DNA of 64,000 nucleotides from Crocodylus rhombifer (Eukaryota; Chordata; Crocodylia; Crocodylidae). This document shows, piece by piece, positions 47,006-58,572 of the stretch (positions are counted from its first letter, which is position 1; every line of letters starts with the position of its first letter). Below the pieces are notes generated by a model. It did no database searches, had not been told where the DNA came from, and was given only the letters and a program-made list of their open reading frames with translations. Location of the stretch: positions 62,001 to 126,000 of the forward strand of contig JAVSML010024265.1 in the NCBI GenBank assembly GCA_038503035.1, given 5' to 3'. Position numbers and translations under genes: made by a program.

Positions 47006-49284
47006 AATTACTGGGCTTTGCCCTTTTAAAGCAACTTCATAGGAATGGGCAGGATTGTACCTTTAATATTTATATCTCTTTTATACAGAATAATTTTCCC
47101 TTTTCAAAAGCAGGGTACAATTTATGGCAATCAGAGCTGAGTATGATACATAGATGCTTACCTTTATTACTATCTATTACTAACAGAATAAAGCTGCCTA
47201 GAGGGTGTCATAAAAGTATCTAGTTAATGTATATGCCAAATATATTTTGGACTCTGCTCAGTACAGAGGAGATAGAGACTGTGAGGCAGTCAGATATGAT
47301 TCCCTGATTTCTAGCACTCTTCGAGAACATCAGCCTCACTGAGATAGATTTAGGTCCCAGGCACCCTAACACCCATAAAGGATCTTTGTAGCTGTAGTTT
47401 ATGGCCCCTAGGTGAGTGCAGAGGGCAGTGGGTGCAGAACAGCATCTGCAGGGTTTATCCCAATGGGGAGAGGGAAAATACTCAGTTGGCCACATAAAGT
47501 CAGATTTTGATCATTTTGCAACATCTGAGCAGCCCAAGGATACCAGAGGGGATCAGAGCATCCAGTCTTTTTCTCCTGTTCAGCTGTTTGCGATAAAACC
47601 TGCAGTGCTCCAAGCATATGCATCATGTTGTAGAGGGCTCTGAATTCCTATTTTAGTGCAGGGGAGCTGAGGGTGCCTCCTGCTGTAGGGGACTGGGCCT
47701 TTTGTTGGTGATTAGAACTACAATTACTAATAAGATATTACTATTTATTTTACATTGAATACACCTCAGCTTTAAACATTGTTATGAAAATAATAATATT
47801 ACATAATAGTTTAAACATCCATAAAGAAAGCAGAATATTTTAGGGTCTGTATTTCCTCTTATGTGGCGTTCATGGCTTGAGCAGAGGTAGCACTCACACA
47901 TTCGCAAACTAAAATCTTAACATCCCTAAATTATGTCATTTGCAGATTTAGATGTACCAATACATAAATTTTAAATAGCATTTGGAGACTATGTGCAAGT
48001 AGTGTGCAGAGGTGGAAATGGCAGAGACAGACTACTTATGCTTTCTCCTCCCAGTTGGGCAGAGACAAATTAACCCTGGGGAGAAAAAGTGGGTAATATG
48101 CTAATCTCCATTTGATGATGTTAAAGTTACATTAAATATAAAACCTTTCTCATTTTGGTACTACTCCTACAAAGGGATATGACCAGGCAGTTATATGAAA
48201 CCTACTGAACCCAAATGAAGACAAAAAAAATAATTTAATGAACTTCCAGTGACTTCTCAAAGCATGCCTATAGTCAACAACTAGGGGTATCCTTCACTCC
48301 TTCCAAATGAAGGAGTAGGACTGGCTGCTGCTCACCTACTAAGATCACCTTTGCCTTTCTTGTAACCTGATTCTAAAAAGTAAGCATGACAGTCCAGCGT
48401 AAGGTGTCTGGCTTCTGTGAATATATAAGGATTGGTATTTTCCCGGGACCTTCTACATGTGCATTGCCAGCAGAAGTCAGTGTGACATAATACCAATATA
48501 TAGGACTTGTGACATTGAAGGTAAATCCTCCATTAAGTCATATTTATAATTATCAAGAGTTTAATTTAAAATATAAAAGCAGCATGTCAATGAAGTCAAG
48601 GTCACATTTCATCAGTGCCTATATGTCATAACCAAACAGGTGGCTTATGACCCATCATTCATTCAGCCAGGAGGTATGCCACATCCCACAAAGCACTGCA
48701 ACATGGCTCTCATTCTTTGTATAAGTGATTTTATTTTACTGGTTTCCCTCCTGCAAAGGTTTCTAAAAACATTACATGAAATGGAGCAACAGTGCATTTT
48801 AACTTTAGTACATATTTACACTGGTGCTTTGTTCTGATTATATTCAGATTATTTTATAAATGAGAAATATTAATCCATATTTTAATTATCAGCAAGGAAA
48901 AACTCCTTATATATGCAGCTGTATAATTCAGTCATCATATTATGGATCCAGACTCCTTCAGAAAGAGACACAAATCCATATCATGTTGCATGCCAAGTGT
49001 GGGATTTGGCATTTGATCTCAGAGGTAGCTGAAACTCATGTAAACTCACAGGGAGGCACATAACCCCATTTTTTCTGTTGTAGGAGGTTCACATGTTGTT
49101 TTGCTGTTTAAATTGTTACTAATGTACATAAACATAGGAAAGTAAGTTGATACTCAGTGGGGAATTATAATCATATCTAGATACCCTAGCATTCAAAGAT
49201 TTTTTGTAAATATTAGAACATTTTGATATTGTAAATATATTCTAATATTTGTAAATACTGGAATCAGAAACACATAAAATTGAA
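47006..49284. other. Unannotated DNA
   Basis: About 2.3 kb without a supported feature. Overlapping frames at 47.2-47.6 kb on both strands have no recognisable domain. Confidence 0.4.
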
Positions 49285-49505
49285 GTAATAAAGCGACGGG
49301 GGAGGTCAGGAATGGGCCTGGACCTGAAGTGGGGGGAGAGGGGAAACAGGCCTGCACTCGGGGGGCGGGGAGGAGAAGATGGGGGAGCACGGCCAGACCC
49401 AAAGTATGGGTGGGGGGGGCCAGACACAGGCCTCTGTCCTCCACACCCCGTCTCCCTGCCCCGCCCCCCAACCATTCTTGACAGGAAATTCGCTAGTTTA
49501 ATGAT
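49285..49505. repeat. G-rich foldback block
   Basis: A 200-bp island of very high GC within AT-rich DNA. GGTCAGGAATGG (about 49302) and CCATTCTTGACAGG (about 49472) are inverted, and outside them TAATAAAGCGA and TCGCTAGTTTAAT also pair partly, suggesting a foldback transposon. Runs of G (GGGGGGCGGGG near 49360, nine G near 49412) could form quadruplexes. Frames on both strands here are compositional. Confidence 0.45.
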
Positions 49506-52500
49506 AAAAAGCCAGAAGAAGAATAGAAATATTAATGGGGATAGTGATCCTTCAAAACCAGGAAGACCCTGTGAAAAACAGTTTGAGAGCTATAAGCAAT
49601 GAGCTACTTCTAATGCCTAAAGTCTAACTTAATTATAAGAAAACCTTACTGAATACAGAGAGACTATCAGAATTCCCCAGTGCATAACCCCAATGCCTAG
49701 TTGCCATTGAGAAGTTTGTTTGGAGTTACTCTTTTCTCCATGCCAACCCAGGGAGAAGGCTCTGTGTATTTGAGTGCCCCAGGGCTTTCCTGCAAAATAA
49801 CCCTTTCTCAGTCTTCCAAAGATCCATCCTCTTACACTCTTTATGAGAGTGAAGTGCTAAATTCCAAGGCCACCATTACTTAATTATACATATTTAATTA
49901 TACAAGTGTGATAGGCCTATCACACCCATCAATCATTCAGACAGAACTCCAAGCATCCAGCTGAGCTGCAGAGAGGAAGTAAGGTATATTTTTTGGTGAT
50001 ACTCTTAGCCTTAAAGTAACAATGTGGGGCCTATTCTGCATCCACCTGAAGCAAAAATCATCTCTGCTACAGCCCCCAACTAATCTGCTCCAGCATCACC
50101 CATTTCAACCAACTTCTCCAGCATGCAACCCCATCTTCCTAGCCATCACCCAGATCACCTAACCCAGCAACCCTTTCTGCCTCTCTTACCTACACCTGGA
50201 TCAACTCCAGTTACCTACACCATAGTTTCTGGATGTCTCAGCACCCTACTTCCTACCTTTATCTCCAGCCATTCACTGTAGGTAGCCCCAAAAATCCTCC
50301 CAGCTGTGCAAGCCTTCTTCTTCTCAAGTCACCCAGCTGCCTCATACACCCTCTCACCAACAACCCCTAACCAGGAACCTAGCATAGAATTCCATCATTT
50401 GTTTCTGGGCACTATCAGAGGAAGAAGCTCCTATTCCCTGATACTTGCTTTCTTGGCTCTAGAGAAGAATTGGTTTGTTCCTGCTATTTGAGACCATTTG
50501 AGACAATAGGCAATTAGCAGCCCTCTATCATATGTAGAACCACACTACACCTGGCAGTTAGAGGTAAAAGGAATGAGTGTATCTTTAAAAAAGAAAACCA
50601 GGACAACATAAAAAATCAAAACCATACTGCACAACTGGCCTTCATTTCCTCATCATAATGGCTAGGAGCCATTTTTCACTGTCTGCCAGGGCAGACCTCC
50701 TGGCTGTTTGAGATTACTTCCCCTCCCCGAGCAGCCCAACCACTGCACCAGCCATCCAGCACAGAATGTTAAGCTGAATGGGAATTTAGCTGGGGAAAAG
50801 CAGGGGCTAGCAGCAGATGTGCCACAGCTAGCAACATACTGTCTGTTCTATATAAATAATAATAACTAATAGGCAATAGACAACTGACTTGGCTGAATAA
50901 TATTGCACTATCACTGAGGTCATGTGCGCTGCACAGAAAATATCTTAGAATTCTCACTCTGTCCATATTTCCTTGTGACGAACTATATTCTTCCTGTGTA
51001 GCAAGTGTTTATGTTCCATGTCAGGATAGGTTAAGTTATGCCAAGGTTGAGTTGACCAATCAATGGGACTATCCACAAATTGTACAAGGAGCAGTAACAG
51101 AGTCACTCACAACAGAGTGACCAAAGCAATGGTTGGTGCCATAGTATCCTTCCTCGAAACATGTTAGCTCCACTGCTGGTGATAAAAGCTAAGTATAGAC
51201 AGTCCAAAAAAACAATGCTGAATCAATTCAGTCTGCACAGGTTAGTCTAAGCTACATAGATTGAATCTATAGGCAAGTGAACAGACATTCACATTTAATT
51301 CTGGAAATGGAGCTCCCTGCTCAGCTGGAGTAGACAGTTTGGGCCAAGGCTAGCCTCCCCACCCTATGAGGGGGTGGAGGGGTGTGCAGGGTGGTGCAAA
51401 GCATCCTAGGATGCTGGAGGACTGCAAGTTAACTTGAACTTGGAGGGGTTCTGGACAGAAGTTTAGTAAACCGATTTAATCTAAATCAGTTAAGTCTGAT
51501 ACTTCCAATCGTTTATGCTAGTTTGTGTAACTTCTGTCCCTAGCTAAAGAAGCTAACGAAGAGATATTCCTCTTCTAGACTTGTATCCAGGATTTTCTGC
51601 TCCTACTATGTTTGGAAATACATAGATCTTCGGTTAAGATCAGTGTTAGTACATGCGTTCTGGCAATAGCACAAACCAAAAAAGTAGGAGAAAGGCAGAA
51701 GGATGCGAAAAGATAAAACATTAATTGTTAACAGCAGCAGAAAGACCAGAGAACAACTCCAATTAATTGCATAATGCAAATAAGCATCCAAAAAATTCGT
51801 AACAGTCCAGAGTCTAGCTGTACAATTTGTAATGCCTCTAACAGTACTCTTAAGAAAAGTGAAAAGTCACTTTTGGGGCCTCTGGTACATATTAGACAGT
51901 ATTGTTCTAGAAAAGATGGATCTTGTGAGTACTATGGTGATTAAAAAGCCCTAACTTGTCTAAGGTCTGTTTTACACTACTGAAAAAGATTGCCATTTCT
52001 GTGGCCCAGTTTCATGAAGTAGCTGTGGGTAAAGAACTGTGCTTGGTATGGAAAGACTACATGATACAACCGTAAATTTTAATCATTATTACTGCTATCA
52101 TGGGTTTGGCTTTGCTTTCTCTCTTTCTGCAAGTGGCCACAACATAGAGGGAAACAGCAAATTCAAAGGCAGAAATAGCAGTGGCTAACACTACAAGCAA
52201 TGGAAATAGGAAGTCACAGAGGAGGAGAGCTGAGATGGGTCTGGTGCCATAGTCATCATAGATACAGGTATGGTGATTTAAAATACCTTGAGGACTAGAT
52301 CAGAGTAAGTGAGGAGATAATAGATTCTGACTACAAAAGCTACTTCTTTTCCTGGAAGGGGTCATGCTTGTAATGTATGATGTGAGGTGTTTGTGGAAAG
52401 ATGAATCATCAGTTTTTCAGGGTATTTTATCCTGACTAATACTGTAGCTCCATATAATCCATATAATGCCTGGGTATGCAAAATACTGCCACACAGCTCT

Positions 52501-53217
52501 GCTACGTATTTAGCTCAGAACTACAAATGGAAATCCCCATAGTATCAATGACCTTTAGATCATACTCCTTGTTGCTCTGTATTAGCTCCTGCTGCTACTG
52601 TTGGTTATTCCTTCTCTTTGGCTTCATTTATGTCCATGGCAGTGGAATAAGGGAGCTGTAGCTTGGACTGCTCTCTTTCTTTGAGAAGAATCTGAAGAAT
52701 TGGATTAGGAACCTGGGGAAGCAAAAGAAGTCTCCTCTTTCCTTTCTCCTTCTTGATGCTCCCTATTCTCCTTCCTAAATGATGGTGGTGACCTAACCAC
52801 CCCACAGCCCCCTGAAATGTCAAAAATAAAGGTGTATAAGTGCTATAAGTCCCACTCAATTCAGTTTAGGCAAGCATACAATGTTCTACAATCTCCAGTG
52901 CAAAAGAACCCTTTCAGCATGATAACAGTGTGTGTTTGTTCCTAAATGTCTCCCTTTCCTTTCTCTTTTTCATTAAGAACCATAATAACAGTAGTGCTAT
53001 TCGTACAGGATAGCCAAGCATTTTTTTCTAGCTGTGGAACTGCTAGTACTGGAAGACTAGAGATAGTTGCATGTAAAATACAAGAGTAAAGAGTTAAGTG
53101 AATGACTAGCACACTTACTGTTGCTTTTAGTTTGCAGAGGATACAGCCTTTGTCATTTCTAGCACTAATGGGAACCGAGACTGCAGAGACAAAGGAAGGG
53201 AAACTACTTGTTCCCAA
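49506..53217. other. Unannotated DNA with one MITE-like candidate
   Basis: About 3.7 kb without a supported gene. The 49.97-50.4 kb part is rich in CCAACC/CACC words on the plus strand. At about 51195-51545 three short palindromes cluster (51218-51231, 51425-51436, 51469-51491) between ends AGTATAGACAGTCC and CTTCTGTCCCTAG, which suggests a MITE, but the termini do not pair well. Confidence 0.35.
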
Positions 53218-53588
53218 ATAACCAAACATCCATGCTTGATTGAATGTGGCCCATGAGATTCCTTTTGGCCCAATCCTCCAATTTGCCTAGGTCACTCTGA
53301 ATCTTAACCCTACTCTCCAGCATATCTACTACTCTCCCCAGCTTCATGTCATCTGTGAACTTGCTGAGGGTGTGCTTTATCCCATCTTCCAGATTATTAA
53401 TTGAACAAAACTGTCCAACCCCTGACCAACACCTGGGATAGCCCACTTGATAGCAACTGCCAACTAGACATCAAATCATTGATCACTGCCCACTGAGCCC
53501 AACAATCCATCCAGCTTTCTATCCACTTTACAGGCTATTCATCCAAACCATACTTCCTCAACTTGCTTACAAGAATGCCACTGGAGAC
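53218..53588 (-). mobile_element. Old CR1 LINE, 3'-most surviving part
   Basis: The minus frame at 53204-53446 reads LSKFTDDMKLGRVVDMLESR followed by IQSDLGKLEDWAKRNLM, the CR1 reverse-transcriptase segment with the catalytic box (FTDD here, FADD as a rule) and the helical block after it. It stops abruptly at GAGAC (53584-53588), where an LTR element begins. The neighbouring RT part resumes at 56358. The 3' end beyond 53218 is missing. Confidence 0.82.
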
Positions 53589-56362
53589 TATGACAGAGCA
53601 CCTTTGGTGCCTGTCACTTTAAGGGCTTTGAGTGACAGCGGGGCAGCTGGCAGGTGCAGCCAGCCCTGATGAGATGGTCACATGACCTGGTAAGGGCCTT
53701 GTGATTGGAGGGAAGAGCTGAACAGACTCCATTTTATCTCAAGCTCTCAGGGCTAAGCCAGCAGTCTGCTGCTGGCAGCTACCAGAACAACACCTGGCTG
53801 AGCAACTGCTCAGAAACACCTTGGTTATAAGGGCAGGAGCTATAGGAACAGCAGGAGGCTCTTGCAGGATGACTGAAAACCACACCCTGCTGGAGAGGCT
53901 GGCCTGGTGGGACTCCCTGCGGCAGGAGAATCCCCCAGAAATACCAGGCCGCTTGCCTCCCCTCCCCAGCAAAAGGTGGGTAGGGGCACCTTAAAAACCC
54001 AGTCCCCACATCCTGGTGCGTTACCCGGATTTAAGGACAGGTGCAGGGGCCAGGCACGCCTTCAGGCACCTAAGCTCCACACGGGTGTAAGACCCCCAAA
54101 GGCCCCAGAGAGGGGGCAGTGGTATGGCCTGGATAGAATGGGCAGTAGAGAGGAAGGGGGCATAGATTTTGCCCCAGTGAAGGACAGACAGTTAGCTCCA
54201 GGAAGGAGGAATAGATTTCATAGACATTAGGGCTGCAAGGGACCCCAGAAGATCATTGAGTCCAGCCCCCCGCCCAAGGGGCAGGGAGTCAGCTGGGGTC
54301 ATAGGATCCCGGCAAGATAAGCATCCAAATTTCTCTTGAAGGAGTTCAATGTGGGTGCTTGAACTACCTCTGATGGCAGGCTATTCCAGACCTTGGGGGC
54401 TTGGACAGTAAAGAAATTCTTCCTTAAGTCCAGCCTGAAATGGTCTTGCTGGAGTTTATAACCAGTCGACCTTGTCATCCCTTGGAGTGCTCTGGTGAAC
54501 AATTATTCCCCCAGATCCTGGTGAACACCCCTGATAAACTTATAGGTGGCCATCAGATCACCCCTGAGCCTGCGCTTTTCCAGGCCAAAGAGCCCCATGG
54601 CTCTCAGCCTGTCATCGTAAGGTCCGATTTCTTGACCTCTGGTCATGCACGTGGCTCTTCTTGAGACTCTCTCAAGCTTCTCCACTTCCTTTTTGAATTG
54701 TGGAGCCCAAAATTGGACGCAATACTACAGCTGTGGCCTCACCAAGGCCGAGTACAAACGGGAGAATGACATCCCAGGATTTACTTGAGAAGCATCTATG
54801 GATGCAAGCCAGCATTTTGCTCACTTTACTAGCCACAGCATCACATTGAAGGCTTATGTTCATCTTGTGGTCAATCATGTCCCCCAAGTCCTTTTCATCC
54901 ATAGTGCTAGCCAGCGTAGCTCTGCCGAGCCTATAAGCATGCTGCAACTCTTTCCTCCCAAGGTGGAGAACCTTGCATTTTTCGGTGTTAAACACCATCA
55001 GGTTCTCATCCGCCCATTTCCTGAGCCTGTCAAGGTCAGCCTGGATCACCCTCCTGTCCTCAGGTGTGGATGCTTTGGTTTCATCAGCGAACTTGGCCAG
55101 TCCACTTCTGACTCCAATGTCCACATCATTATTGAAGATGTTGAACAATACAGGTCCAAGGACAGAGCCTTGGGGGACCCCACTGGTCACAGAGCACCAT
55201 GAAAATTGACTTCAGTCAACCACCACCCTCTGGGTCCGACCACTGAGCCAATTCCCCAGCCAGTATATTATGGTGGACCCGAGGCCGCAGTTGGCCAGTT
55301 TTGCCAAGAGGTGATCATGGGATACCAGATCGATGGCTTTTTTGAGTCAAGATATATGGCATCAATCTCCTCTCCCTTGTCCAGGTGATAGGGCACCTGA
55401 TCATAGACGGAAATGAGATTGGTCAGGCAAGACCTACCTGCAACAAACCCGTGTTGGGTATCCTTCAGGATATTGCCGTCAGCTAGTCTGTTCAGAATGG
55501 CCTCTTTGATAATCTTTTCCAAGACCTTGCCCAGGATAGAGGTCAGGCTGATGGGCCTATAGTTTGCCGGATCCACTTTCCTCCCTTCTTGAAGATAGGC
55601 ACCACGTTGGCCTTCTTCCTATCTTCAGGCACTTCACCAGAGTGCCAGGAGTTCTCAAAGAACCATGCCAGGGGCTGAGCTATGATGGTAGCCAGCTCCT
55701 TGAGTACCCTGGGGTATAGATTGTCAGGATCAGCTGACTTGAAAGTGTCCAGCCTCCCAAAGTGTTCCTTCATGAGGTCAGCATTGATGAAGGACAGGGA
55801 ATCTCCCTCATCCGGGCCTCCCTGTCCCATAATGGGCACAGGTGTCCCGTGGGACTGATGAAAGACTGATGCAAAGTACCCGCTTAATAGGTTGGCTTTT
55901 TCCTGGGCTAACTAATAGAGTTAGCCTCATTGAGGGGTAGAAAGTGGCCCCAGGAAGGGGGGACAGAAAGAGGCTAATTGCCTAGGGAGGGGCTAGGGGC
56001 AGAGTCAGCCCAGTGTTTGGTGAATCAGCTGATCACCATTCAGATGAGGGTTGCAAGAGGGCCTGAGAGGCTACATGCTGGCCAGCAAAGGAGTGCAAGT
56101 AAGCAAGTCTGATGGCCTACATCAAGTCAAGGGACCAGGGCAGGTTGGGTGTGGCACTGTGAGGGGCAGTATGCAAGAGGCCTGGTGGGAGAGGGTGGAA
56201 TGAAAGACGTCCCAGAAGAGGGGGCCGATATGAGTAAGGCCTAAAACAGGACTGTGTGTGAGAGGCACAAGAGTGGATCGATTTTGGCCTGGCCTTGAAC
56301 TGGAGTGTAATAATAAGGCCTTGAGCCAGAGGGCCACATGATCTCCTCCCTGTCACAGAGAC
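53584..56362. mobile_element. LTR element (solo-LTR-like), split by a younger CR1
   Basis: The element runs 53589-56357 and begins TATGACAG and ends CTGTCACA, an inverted TGTGACAG-type pair with one substitution. GAGAC flanks both sides (53584-53588 and 56358-56362), a 5-bp duplication typical of LTR retroelements. Without the CR1 at 54219-55913 it is about 1.07 kb. GGTTATAAGGGC (about 53822) could be its TATA box and AATAATAAGG (about 56310) its poly(A) signal. No gag or pol frame is present, so it is best read as a solo LTR; superfamily is undetermined. Confidence 0.65.
54219..55913 (-). mobile_element. Younger CR1 LINE inserted in the LTR element
   Basis: A 1.7-kb, 5'-truncated CR1. Minus-strand frames in order: 55543-55913 (QEKANLLSGYFASVFHQS, then DNLYPRVLKELATIIAQPLA); 55268-55576 (NYRPISLTSILGKVLEKIIK, TQHGFVAGRSCLTNLISVYD); 54672-55190 (TSGVPQGSVLGPVLFNIF, KFADETKAS); 54299-54685 (ERVSRRATCMTRGQ, VWNSLPSEVVQAPTLNSFKR). 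The order is RT fingers, palm, thumb, C-terminus. Frameshifts separate the first three joins and a stop follows 54503. The second catalytic aspartate reads E (FADE). The 3' UTR ends at 54219 with the CR1 tail. AATAGATTT (54210-54218) and AATAGAGTT (55914-55922) flank it. Confidence 0.93.
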
Positions 56363-57078
56363 CATATCAAAAGCCTTGTTAAAGTCAAGGTATATCATGT
56401 CTACTGCTTTCCTCACATCCATGGAGCCAGCCATCTCATCCTAGAAGGCAATCAGGTTGGTCTGGGATGACTTGCCCTTGGTAAATCCATGCTGACTGTT
56501 CCTGATCACTTTCTGCTCCTCCAAATGCTTAGAAATGGATTCCTTGAGGACTTGCTGCATGATTTTTCCAGGGACTGGAGTGAGGGTGTAGTTCCCTGGA
56601 TCCTCCTCCTTCCCTTTCTTAAAGATGGACACTACATCTGCATTTTTCCAGTCATTCAGGACCTCCCCCCAATGGCCACAAGTTTTCAAAGGTAATGGCC
56701 AGCAGCTCTGCAGTCACATTAGCCAACTCCCTCAGTACCTTTGGATGCATTACATCTGGCCCCATGGACTTGTACACATCCAAATTTTTAATAGTCCCTA
56801 ACCTGTTCTTTCACCACTGAGGGCTGCTCATCTCCTCCCCAAACTGTGCTGCCTGGTGCAGTAGTCTGGGAGCTGACCTTCCCTGTAAAAAAGGCATTGA
56901 GCACTTCTACCTCTTCCTCATCATTTGTCATCAGGTTGCCTCCCTCATTCAGTAAAGGACCCACATTATTTGTCACCAGGTTGCCTCCCTCATTCAGTAA
57001 AGGACCCACATTTTTCCCTGAACTTCTTCGTGTTGCTAACATACCTGTAGAAATCCTTCTTATTATCCTTGGGCATGT
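56358..57078 (-). mobile_element. Old CR1 LINE, reverse transcriptase N-terminal half
   Basis: Continuation of the copy broken at 53588. Minus frames give KAVDMIYLDFNKAFDMV (56380-56434; the palm YLDFxKAFD motif), then QHGFTKGKSSQTNLIAF (56441-56689), IFKKGKEEDPGNY, and further upstream GPLLNEGGNLVTNN with EVLNAFFTGKVSSQT (56788-57042). The last is the segment before the RT (compare LLSGYFASVF in the young copy). The frame shifts between these pieces. A 45-bp in-frame duplication lies at 56923-57012. At about 57078 a TIR element begins. Confidence 0.88.
56923..57012 (-). repeat. 45-bp in-frame tandem duplication in CR1 ORF2
   Basis: Two units, 56923-56967 and 56968-57012, differ at one base. 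They duplicate 15 codons (GPLLNEGGNL and neighbours) in the region before the reverse transcriptase. Confidence 0.95.
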
Positions 57079-57716
57079 ATAGATGAAATGGGGGCCCTAA
57101 ATTGAAGCGGTGGGTTTTTAAAACACCGCTTCAATTTAGGCCCAAGTCAACCCCTGTGTTGTGCACACACCCTTGCACTTACCCGCCTCTCTGGCAGTGG
57201 GGAGGGAAGGGTGAGTTGCCGGTGAGCAGAGCAGTCCCTGTGGCTCCTCCTCAGGCAGCACCTGCCTGCAGACAGCTGGCTCAGGCAGTCCTGGGGGCAC
57301 TGCAGCCTCAGAGGGAAGTACCAGGCCCCCACACAGCTCAGGCAGGCTCCAGGGGAGGGGGAAAAAAAGATCAGGCTTGCCGCTTATTTTTTTTTCTTGG
57401 GCAGAGCCTGCCTTCCTGGGCTGCTACCAAGCTGCCTGCATGGGCTTCCTGCAGAGCCCCTGAGCTGCATGGAGCCTGGTGCTTTGCTCCGTGGATGTAG
57501 GGCAGCAAGCTAAAATTCTTCAGAGGAGTTTTAGTTTGCCATGCTTCAAGTCATTTAAGGCACATTACACTGTCGAATTTGCTACAGCGCCTGGAATTTC
57601 TGCACGATATGCCACCAGTGAGGGGCATGCATACACCAATGCCCTTAAAGCAGTGCAAAAGCATTTGATTTCCTTGAAAGTGTTGTGCACACATGCCCCT
57701 CATTTCATCTACACAC
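57079..57716. mobile_element. TIR/hairpin MITE inserted in the old CR1
   Basis: The left end TGTATAGATGAAATGGGGG and the right end CCCTCATTTCATCTACACA are inverted repeats. The old CR1 is interrupted exactly here: its phrase 'ttattatccttgggca' stops at the left and 'cttcacatcctttgctagct' resumes at the right. A perfect hairpin lies just inside the left end (57096-57140), and a second imperfect one near 57510-57534 (CTAAAATTC/GAGTTTTAG). The interior is GC-rich and non-coding. The target duplication is unclear (perhaps CA). Confidence 0.72.
57096..57140. repeat. Perfect 17-bp-arm hairpin
   Basis: CCTAAATTGAAGCGGTG, an 11-base loop, then CACCGCTTCAATTTAGG. It is placed next to the left TIR of the MITE, as the hairpin at 42421 is near its presumed end. 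Confidence 0.96.
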
Positions 57717-57796
57717 AGTCCTTCACATCCTTTGCTAGCTGCAACTCCAATTGTGCTTTGGTTTTCCTGATTTCACCCCTGCGTGCCCAGGCAATA
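57717..57796 (-). mobile_element. Old CR1 LINE, linker fragment
   Basis: An 80-bp piece of the same CR1 stranded between two DNA transposons: GCTAGCTGCAACTCCAATTG, GCTTTGGTTTTCCTGATTTC and CGTGCCCAGGCAATA are the antisense of the basic linker between endonuclease and reverse transcriptase. It continues without gap at 58571 once the Tigger-like element is removed ('gcaata' plus 'ttgttatattcctc'). Confidence 0.78.
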
Positions 57797-58572
57797 CAGA
57801 CAACCCCTGCTTAGCGCTCTTAATTGATTCTGGAAAAACTGAGTGCTAAGCAAAACAGCATTAAGTGAAACCCATTTCTCCATATGATTTAATGTAAATA
57901 AATACAATTGGTTCCACACAACCTGATGGCCCAGACCCCATGCTCCTGCTGCACTGCCACCGCCACCAGATTGCTGCAGGCTCAGGACAGTGCCCATGCC
58001 CTGCAGGTGAGTGCATGACTGGAACAGGGCACAGGCTGCAGCCTTGGGGCAGGGACAATGCAGCCCAGGGGTAAGGGGAGCTCTACAAGCTTGGGGTGCG
58101 GGACAACACGCATGTGTCCTGCCACCCCAGGCCCCATGCTCCCACTGCCCCACTAGCCCAGGCCCCAAGCTCATGCCCCCTGCCCACATGACCCTTCTTG
58201 CTGCCACCACCACTCTTCCCCACCTGCCCGATGGCTGTGGGCTCCTGCTGCCCCGCCCTAGGCCCTGCCATCCCTGGTTCTACGGTCATGCGTCCCCCCT
58301 CCTCCCCCCTTCTCACTGATGTTGCTCCTTCCTGCCAATTCCAGCACCACATGCAGGAGAAAACCCTGCTCTCCTGCTGCCCCACCCTGGGCCCCTGCTG
58401 GCTGTCACTCACCTCCTCACTTGCTGCCACCACCATTGCTGCTTTGCCCCAGCCCCGTGCTGAGCATTATAATGAAATGCTCTGTTTGCTAAGTGAAACC
58501 AGATACATATTTTAAATGAGAGCTAGAACAAACCACAGTAAGCGAAACCACATTAGGCAGCGGTTACCTGTA
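57795..58572. mobile_element. Tigger-like non-autonomous element with TA TSD
   Basis: The element (57797-58570, 774 bp) begins CAGACAACCCCTGCTTAGCG. Its right end, reverse-complemented, begins CAGGTAACCGCTGCCTAATG. TA flanks both sides (57795-57796 and 58571-58572). Subterminal text such as GTGCTAAGCAAAACAGCATT and GCTAAGTGAAACC also recalls Tigger/pogo families. The GC-rich interior holds 100-146 codon frames on both strands that do not resemble a transposase. It sits inside the old CR1, so it is younger than that copy. Confidence 0.82.

Noticed and set aside
49193..49602. A CpG-island promoter with glycine/proline-rich genes on both strands
   Set aside because: Inverted ends and very short length suit a G-rich repeat better, and the frames on both strands are compositional.
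57773..58436. Frames of up to 146 codons, perhaps a transposase
   Set aside because: The composition is A/G/P-rich and repetitive, without DDE-type motifs. They lie in the GC-rich body of a non-autonomous Tigger-like element.
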